From Brachionus rotundiformis (Eukaryota; Rotifera; Eurotatoria; Ploima; Brachionidae), in NCBI GenBank assembly GCA_016802295.1, contig JAESIW010000115.1, forward strand, positions 1,350,402 to 1,414,401: 64,000 nt of DNA. Direction: 5' to 3'. Below the pieces are notes generated by a model. The model was not told the origin of the DNA, did not search any database, and saw nothing but the letters and a program-made list of their open reading frames with translations. Positions 57,355 to 64,000 of this stretch are shown one piece after another. Numbering within the stretch: the stretch's first letter is position 1; each line of letters starts with the position of its first letter. Made by a program: the position numbers and the translations under genes.

Positions 57355-59996
57355 ACGTAATGGTCCGATAAATATGACAGTGACATGTAATATATGTTCA
57401 CTCAAATATTACATGTCACTAACAAATTTAGTGACACTGATTTTTAAAATTGAAATATTCGCTTTTAGTGGCATGCAACAAAAAGCGAATATGCATAAAT
57501 ATTGCTATGGTTTAGTGACATGTTTTTAACTCATGTAATTGACACATTATTTATAATAAATGATTTAAGATAAAAGTTTTTTTACGAAAAATATATTCGA
57601 TTTGAATTGAATTGAATTTTTTAATGTATTATAGTTTTGAAAACAAATAAAAAATGTACAAAAATTCATAATAAATTGGAATCTTATTAAGTCTAAAAAA
57701 ATAAGAACGGATGAAGTTAACAAATCTTGGAACGAGGAAAAAAAGTTGGACCACATTTAAGTTGAATTTTAAAAGTTAAACTAACTACAATTTTTACAAT
57801 AGAATGAGTAATTAGGCTTTAAGCCTCTTGGCCAGCACTCAGCACAGACCCAATTATTACAATTTTCACACGAAAGTCATTCATTTTGATGTTTATTTTG
57901 TTTAAAACTACATCTACATTCAGAGCAAAGTTTTGATCCTGAATCAAAAATATCTGCTGTTTTGGATGCTGGTTCAGTGTTTTGTTTAGAATTGTTTTTT
58001 TGACTAGAAGTTGAAGATTTAGTTACAGTTTCTTTTAATGTAGTCTGTGGCTTAGAAGAAGATCTTACACAAAAAGTTGAGGATTTAGGGGCGACTAATT
58101 TAGAAGCTGCTGGTTTAGTGGCGATTTTCGTACTAGGCTTACTAACTGTTCTTGATGCTGATAATTCCACAATACTTAAACGATTCTTTTATATCGTAAT
58201 CAGGACTCAACTCAACCCAACAAACAGTAATCCATTTTGTCATTTTGTCATATCCGGGCCCTACTATATTACCATAAATTGTAAAATATTTTGGCTCATT
58301 TACAAACCAGTGGTTCCATAAAAGTTTATATTTATTTTTTAACAACTTAAACCAACAAACGTCAGCCGGTTGGAGAATATCTAGCAAAATTTATGCTCAA
58401 TTAATTAAATCTTTAAAATCAAATTATTTTAGTTATCTACTTGTTAGAGTTGGTGGAATAAAAACTTAGCTGCATCCAAGATCATTTAAACTCTTTTTAA
58501 AATCGGCGATTAGGTGACATCTAGCGCTATCTAATATAATCATCGATTCTTTAATTTGATGTTTTAGGAGATGGGGTTTAATTCTAGATAAAATAGATGA
58601 ATATTACAAGATATTTTATTAAAACCTTAGATAAAACACTAGAAAGACCAGCTCATTAATTACAAAAATTTCAAATTAAAATATCAAAAGAAATAGAATA
58701 AATTCATTATATAGTAAAAATAATCTTTTTATCTAGTAGATTCATCATTTTATCTAGTATCAATTAGTATTTTGCGTTTGAGAACGCGTTCAGTAAAATG
58801 CTCTTTTAAATTTTTTGAGTCAAAAGTTCCTTAAATATAATACTTAAGATGATTATTGATATTTATTTAAAAATAACTGTATAAAAAACCTTTAGTTTTA
58901 TAAATAATAATTAAATTATCGTCTAGTTCTAAATTTGGAATTAACTTTTTTCTTGGAACTACGCATAAGATTGGAAGCTTTTGTCCACTTAATGAGCTGC
59001 ACATAAGGCACGAAAGTCTAATTTTTTCCTTTCCAGCTGATTTTGAATATTATTTTTTTACACCTCTATGATCAACAGTGTATGTCCCAGGTGAACACAT
59101 ATAAAAACTTGTTTCGTCAAAGTTAAAAATTTGATGGGGGCCTAACTTGATGGGGTTCTATATTAGTGTTTATTTCGTCTAAATATTTTGTAATAATAAA
59201 TTTGCAATTTTGAGGTATTCCCTTACCAGAACCAGAAATTCGTCTGATAACAAGATTGTTTCTTTGTTTGAAACGTCGCAACCAGCCGTAAGAGGTGGTA
59301 TTTTTGCTCTGGCGGTATTTCTGTTCTGGTTTAAATTCGTCCATCAACGCCAACATTTTTGTTTTTGTAATTCAAAACAAGAAACACCTATTTGGTCCTT
59401 CCTCATTTTTTTAAACCAGTCATAGAGCCTAGCCTCATTATCAGGAAACAACGGCTTTTTCATATTACAATCATTTATAACTCGTCTATTATTCACTCTT
59501 TGTAGCTTGTTAAATATAACTTGTCTTTGGTTAATCCGTTTAATCAACGAAGGCCTTAAAATTTTTAAATTCTCGGCGGTTTTCTTTTTACTCTTTGATA
59601 AGTCGAAATGAAGAATTGCCGATCTTTTAAAAGCGATCGTATAAGATCTTCTTATGTTATTTGTGTTCCTCACTTTCATATTTTTAACTCTAATACTAGA
59701 AATATTAAAATTTGTTTGTAATAATGCTTGCTTTTTATAAAGCTGAAAGAGTTTATTTTTCAAAAAAAAAGAAGTTGATTTTTAAATTAACATGAGTTAA
59801 AAACATGTCATTAAACCCGAGCAATATTTTCATAAAAAATAGCAATATGTATGCATATTCGCTTTTTGTTGCATGTCACTAAAAGCGAATATTTCAATTT
59901 TAAAAATCAGTGTTCACTCAAATATTACATGTCAATAGAATACTAAAATAGGGTACTCTGTTTCAGTGACATGTCATATTTATCGGACCATTACGT
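57355..59996 (-). mobile_element. pogo/Tigger-like DNA transposon (2.64 kb), degraded
   Basis: The ends are inverted repeats starting ACGTAATGGTCCGATAAATA, next to TA on both sides (57353-57354 and 59997-59998). Homology of the two ends extends about 200 bp, with internal rearrangements and a hairpin (ATTCGCTTTT with AAAAAGCGAAT). The minus strand encodes a CENP-B/pogo-type transposase in pieces. TA targets and a CENP-B-like helix-turn-helix agree with the pogo group. Frame breaks suggest it is no longer autonomous. Confidence 0.88.
57877..59763 (-). pseudogene. Broken pogo-type transposase (HTH and DDE_1 parts)
   Basis: In order on the minus strand: a DNA-binding start (YTIAFKRSAILHFDLSKSKK), a CENP-B-type block (RRVINDCNMKKPLFPDNEAR), SYGWLRRFKQRNNLVIRRIS, and the first catalytic Asp in NFDETSFYM near 59110. 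A stop follows soon after (near 59055). LPILCVVPRKK comes next, then the second Asp in ILDSARCH near 58535, and the third in LQPADVCWFKLLKNKYKLLW (58380-58320). The break before LQPADV looks like a GT-AG intron (about 58380-58441). A Ser/Lys-rich tail ends with a cysteine cluster (CSECRCSF). Several frameshifts and stops make it inactive. Confidence 0.85.
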
Positions 59997-59998
59997 TA

Positions 59999-61770
59999 AT
60001 TTAATTTAGCTGTTTTGAAAAGTTCTATTTTTATTTTTAGCTAATTTAATTTAGCTATTTTAATTGATGCTCTTTTGATCTACTCCCATTTATTAGTACG
60101 TACATAAAGATACATAAAAATAATTCTATTTATTTGTTTATCCACAATTAATATGGTCAGTGGTTGTACGTCTGTTCTTTTATTTCTAATTCAAATAACA
60201 AGCTATTTTTTTGTTAATTTAATATGATTAAATTAAATAGATATAAAATGTATCAATAAATGATCAACAAAAACAACAATACTAAAAAAATTATATCATC
60301 AAAGATTATAGAATAATTTTTATTTTTACCCAAGAAAATTCGATGCTTAGTTTTGAAATTTTTTAAATTTATTAATTTATTTATTTTATTAATTTTTCTG
60401 AAAATTCAGTATTAGATAAATATTGCGAAAAAGAATTTTCAGGTGTCTTCTTTTAAATTTTTTATTTGGCCATAATGGATTTATGCATTTTGTCCATGTT
60501 GCTATAACCTTAGTGGTCATTTTTGCTTGATCTCTTAACTTCTTTAAGTTCTTTAAAAACTTATCACTTCAAGGGTTTAAAGTAAGCTTTGGTATTCTAT
60601 CACTCTTTAAAATTGATCCCTTGACTTTTTCTCTGTCAATTTCCAAAATTCAAGCTGATAGTCTTGTCCTGGTTTAACTAATAGAGATATAATTAGATAA
60701 TAGCTTTACATTAAACATTATTCTTGGGAAAATTAAAAGAATCTGAATATTTTTATCATTCTTATTTAAATTCAGATTTCAAAAATTTTATTGATTTAGT
60801 TTTAAAAGCTTTGTTAATTGTTTTGTCATTTCAATGTGAAAATTATTGATTTATATTTTTTATCTAAAAAGTATAGAAGATTTACTTTTTTCTAATCAAA
60901 AATGATTTAATTCTTTTTTTTGTTCTTTATTTATTTAATAATTAAAATGTAAAAAATGGTTGAAAATCTGATAAAATCTTTTTCTATAGGCTTAATAAAA
61001 ATAAATGAAACCGAATCTTTATTCCTTTATGATAACCCAAATCATGAAGCAATAAAAAAATAAAAATATAGCAATAATTGTCGAAAATATTTAATTAACC
61101 TTGACTATTAATAGGCCGTATTTTGTCAAACTTTTGGAAAAAATAACTCATTTTGTGACAAATAATTTAATTTTAATAAAACATTAAAAATTTAATTAAC
61201 TTATCATGCGGTCAGATTCGAAGACCTAATTCAAAATCTGGGCCGACCGAACGTGAAACACACGTTTGAGCTGTTTACAAAACTTATTAACCAATAACCC
61301 AAAAAAAGCAATCTAGAATAAATATTATCAATATTTTGTTATTTATTGTTTTAGCTATCTAACTTAAGTATTGGATGCGATTATTTAATTGTCCCGGATT
61401 AAGAAAACATTAATGTAAATAATCTAAGGGTTGAGTGAACAAATAGCAACTAAAGTCTAAGCTAGAAATATCCTAAACCAAATATAAAATACAATTTGAA
61501 TTGTATATTTTCTATAAAGACTTCAACTCTATCAAATCATTATGACAAATTTATCAAAATTAATGTAAATATTGAAGTGAGGCGAGGCATTTTATATTCA
61601 ATTACTTGATACTTTATTTTTTTATAAATCAAATAAAAATTTCCGGTTGTGAAAAATGTTTTTTTTCTAGGCTTTGGTCGTGTACCATTTTCTGATAAGT
61701 TTTAATTTTTAGCTACATCTTAATTAGAAAATTTTCCTCAATTGATAATTAATCGATCACATAGTCTATC
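59999..61770. other. Intergenic, 1.8 kb
   Basis: AT-rich with no recognisable exon, apart from a GC-richer hairpin patch at 61206-61268. Confidence 0.4.
61206..61268. other. GC-rich double-hairpin patch
   Basis: In an AT desert, CGGTCAGATT (61209-61218) pairs with AATCTG...GACCG (61235-61249). The next bases, AACGTG (61250-61255), pair with CACGTT (61261-61266) around a five-base loop. It does not fold as a tRNA. It could be a structured RNA, a mobile-element end, or chance. Confidence 0.45.
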
Positions 61771-61790
61771 TATGATTGAAAAGCAATAAA

Positions 61791-62198
61791 ATGAATGTTA
61801 CTTTGGTAAATAGCACATATAATGATACCACTATTGATGTTTTTAATGCAACTTGGACCCAAGTCATGACAAACAAGTCCAGTCAATTTTTAGACAAGAT
61901 CACTTCAAAGCCTTTGATCTATTTATCCAACAATACCCAGACAATAAGTTCTAATTTGTTGCTTCGACTAAAAATGACAAATTCAACAAAATTTTTCAAT
62001 CATACCAAACAAACCAAGTCTGATTTTAGGCAAAATTTTAAACAATTGTGTAATTGTGAGCGCTCGTTACCATTCTCAAATAAGATCTACGCTCAAGATG
62101 AGAATATTTGGAAATTGGCATTTTTCGCTCTAGCTTTCATTGTTGGTTTGGTTTCCATGATGCTCATTCTTACTTTTTCAACTAAAATTTTACTGTAA
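61791..62198 (+). CDS. Glycosylated membrane protein or first exon of a receptor
   Basis: From the ATG the frame gives 135 residues. The first 90 contain many N-glycosylation sites (NVT, NST, NDT, NAT, NKS, NNT, NHT) and no signal peptide. A hydrophobic span (LAFFALAFIVGLVSMMLILT) lies near the end. The stop overlaps a strong donor (CT followed by GTAAGT at 62195), so the true gene may continue in exons I could not find. An N-glycosylated head followed by one span and a donor would suit the first exon of a seven-helix receptor, but no GN motif of rhodopsin-type helix 1 is present. A five-codon upstream frame (61772-61789) ends one base before the ATG. Confidence 0.55.
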   Translation: MNVTLVNSTYNDTTIDVFNATWTQVMTNKSSQFLDKITSKPLIYLSNNTQTISSNLLLRLKMTNSTKFFNHTKQTKSDFRQNFKQLCNCERSLPFSNKIYAQDENIWKLAFFALAFIVGLVSMMLILTFSTKILL

Positions 62199-62307
62199 GT
62201 TTTGCCAATTATTTTGATTAGCTCTAGAACTTTAAGAAATTTCCAATGCTTCAAATATTTGTCTTTAAGTCATTAAGTTATTTTAAATACAAAAAAAGTT
62301 TTAGTGG

Positions 62308-62634
62308 TGCTACGATAACTTTATTATACATAAGTTTAACAAATTTTATACATAAGGCAAATTTATGTGAAATAATGTAAATTACGTAAAAACTAAAATC
62401 AACAAAAATAGTTAGAATTTGACGAATTTTTAATTTTTTTAAATTTGACAATTTAACTGATAAAACAAAGAATTATTCTTTAAAATAAGTATTTACAATT
62501 TTTAACTGTTTCTAATTAATTTATATAAAAAATTTATCAAATTCTTCCTATTTTTCTTGATTTTATTTTTTACGTAATTTACGTTATTTCACATAAATTT
62601 GCCTTATTTTACGTAAAATTCAGTTATCGTAGCA
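62308..62634. mobile_element. Palindromic MITE (about 327 bp)
   Basis: The ends are TGCTACGATAACT and its complement. Both arms carry the block GGCAAATTTATGTGAAATAA, followed by TGTAAATTACGTAAAAA or CGTAAATTACGTAAAAA, over about 100 bp each. There is no coding capacity, and I could not define a clean target duplication. Confidence 0.75.
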
Positions 62635-63400
62635 TTATTGTATGATTTCTTATTTGTAAAATAAGAATTTTTATTTAAATTTTATTTATTAAAATAATAA
62701 GTCAAGATTTGGTTTTGCCAAGAGACGATTTTTACAAAAATATTAAAAGATTTCTATTAAGATTCTTTATTAAATTTTAAAATTTATCTTTTTTACCAAT
62801 CCAATGTAAAGATGAATTCTTTTTAAAATTATTTTTATTAATAAGAACTCATTTCAGATACATTTCTAGTTTTTTTCATTAAATACTTCTTAATAATATT
62901 AACCTATCAATTATTTATCTGATTTAAATACTTATATTTGTCCTAAAATTATTTTATTGATTATTTTCAAAAAAAAAAACTAAAAATTAATCGAATTATT
63001 AGGATATACAGGAAAAGCTCGAATATGTCCCATCTTTTTTTTATCCCAGAAATGTTTCCAAACTGATTTCTATTTCATCAATCTATTCATTGTAAATTTA
63101 GTTTTATTATATCCCCTTTTTGTCCGTATAAAAATTGTAGAACATTTAAATAGAATTGAATAGTAAAATATGTGCAATTATGTCTCATACATGTATGTAT
63201 TAATTAAATTTTTATTTTATTGATCAAATTAATTAATTTATTTCCTATTTTGAACAATTTAATTGGGTTCAATCAAGTCAAATTAAACAAATTAGGGAAC
63301 TTTTTAAATCTTGGGAGCTCTTGGCTAAGTATTGCTAAGAAAAATTTTGATCAATCTTATTTATTAAATATTTTAATATTTTAATTTTAATTGCTTTCGG
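62635..63400. other. Intergenic, AT-rich
   Basis: No recognisable exon; any downstream exon of the 61.8 kb gene was not found here. Confidence 0.4.
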
Positions 63401-63429
63401 GATCAGACCAATTAATGTTCTGTACCAGC

Positions 63430-63711
63430 TGTTACTTCAGCTGTGTCAAAACTGCCAAAAAAATATTTTTTAAAAATTAATGAATTTAAAAGATTTGAGC
63501 CTAAATTGTTTATTAATAATGAAAAATATTTTGTTAACATGAATAACCAATCTTGTTTTTGTAAATATTATCTAAAATGGAAGATTTGTCTGTGTGTGTT
63601 GTTCAAGTCGTGTACTCATCAGGTATTGAATGTGTGTTGCTCATACTTGATTGTGTGGTGTCACGATATTCCCAATTTTGATGACTTTTACTTAAGCGCA
63701 ATACCATGATC
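63430..63711 (+). pseudogene. SWIM-type zinc-finger fragment, probably from a MULE
   Basis: The frame reads YFVNMNNQSCFCKYYLKWKI and then CLCVLFKSC. The pattern CxCxxYLKxxxC is that of SWIM fingers, which follow MULE transposase domains. The usual final histidine is replaced by cysteine (CLC). Nothing recognisable precedes or follows it, so it is most likely a remnant. ATG at 63443 may not be a real start. Confidence 0.55.
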
Positions 63712-64000
63712 TCCTGAGGAAGCTATTCATAGTTAGTTTTAAGTTTTTTGGTTTTGTTATTTTGGTTCTTTCCAACTTTCAACTTTTTTCAACTTTCCTT
63801 ATTATTTGTTAGACTAGAAGAAATAATTTATTTATGTTATAAGCTTTTATTTATGTTATAAATGCGAACCATCACATTCTTAACAGGTCCAAAACAAATT
63901 TAAATAAAGGTTTATAACATAATCATTATTTTTTATTGAATTCGTTTTGTATTAAAATTAATTTTAATTGTGTTCCCAATTTGTTCAGAACTGATGGAGT
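63712..64000. other. Window end, no gene seen
   Basis: AT-rich sequence with a pyrimidine-rich patch (CTTTCCAACTTTCAAC at about 63768) and an AATAAA at about 63902. No frame recognised. Confidence 0.35.

Noticed and set aside
59123..59425. Opposing short frames at 59210-59425 and 59123-59356 as separate genes
   Set aside because: The minus-strand one is a piece of the pogo transposase and the plus-strand one is its shadow.
61200..61275. tRNA on the minus strand (TTCGAATC word)
   Set aside because: The T-stem does not pair correctly and no acceptor or D arm can be formed.

Overview
The window is AT-rich eukaryotic genomic DNA with compact protein-coding genes. Most introns are GT-AG and about 45-75 nt long. 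An innexin and a claudin-like tetraspan gene point to an invertebrate animal, very probably a protostome. The high A+T, tiny introns, single-exon genes and mix of mobile elements would fit a monogonont rotifer such as Brachionus, but the species call is inference.

Layout. 1-4809 is the 3' part of a very large surface-protein gene with two glycosidase-like domains, EGF repeats, a GPS motif and a C-terminal anchor. 5.1-6.7 kb is a repeat patch with a complete short LTR element (TRIM) and LINE debris. Next come an innexin (7.1-8.4 kb), thymidylate kinase (9.4-10.0 kb, minus) and an SH2-only protein (10.3-10.8 kb). A fold-back MITE (11.2 kb) and a dead Tc1-type transposon (12.1-13.4 kb) lead into a 5.5 kb gene-poor stretch. 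18.9-22.9 kb is a five-exon Misshapen/TNIK-type MAP4K. 23.6-27.7 kb holds two tandem M14 carboxypeptidases (minus), followed by a claudin-like gene (28.0-29.1 kb, minus) with a possible 24-nt intron, a LINE fragment (30 kb) and a serpin (30.9-32.2 kb, minus). 33.6-45.2 kb is a minus-strand block: TFIP11 (splicing), CDC34/UBE2R (ubiquitin conjugation) and a nine-exon PTPN9/MEG2 (CRAL-TRIO plus tyrosine phosphatase). A 56-residue membrane micropeptide gene lies at 46.0 kb. 50.3-55.4 kb is a 17-exon IQCH orthologue; a 923-bp copy of its exons 12-15 sits out of order at 47.15-48.07 kb.

The last 8.5 kb is dominated by mobile-element remains: a GC-rich tandem repeat, a MULE transposase fragment with an intron, a 2.6 kb pogo-like element, a palindromic MITE and a SWIM-finger fragment. 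A small glycosylated membrane-protein exon also lies there.

The genes form no single pathway. They look like ordinary housekeeping and signalling genes on both strands. The most unusual items are the glycosidase-EGF-GPS protein, the TRIM with four successive hairpins in its LTR, the candidate 24-nt intron, the flanked exon duplication of IQCH, and two Mutator-type fold-back MITEs with perfect 9-bp target duplications.
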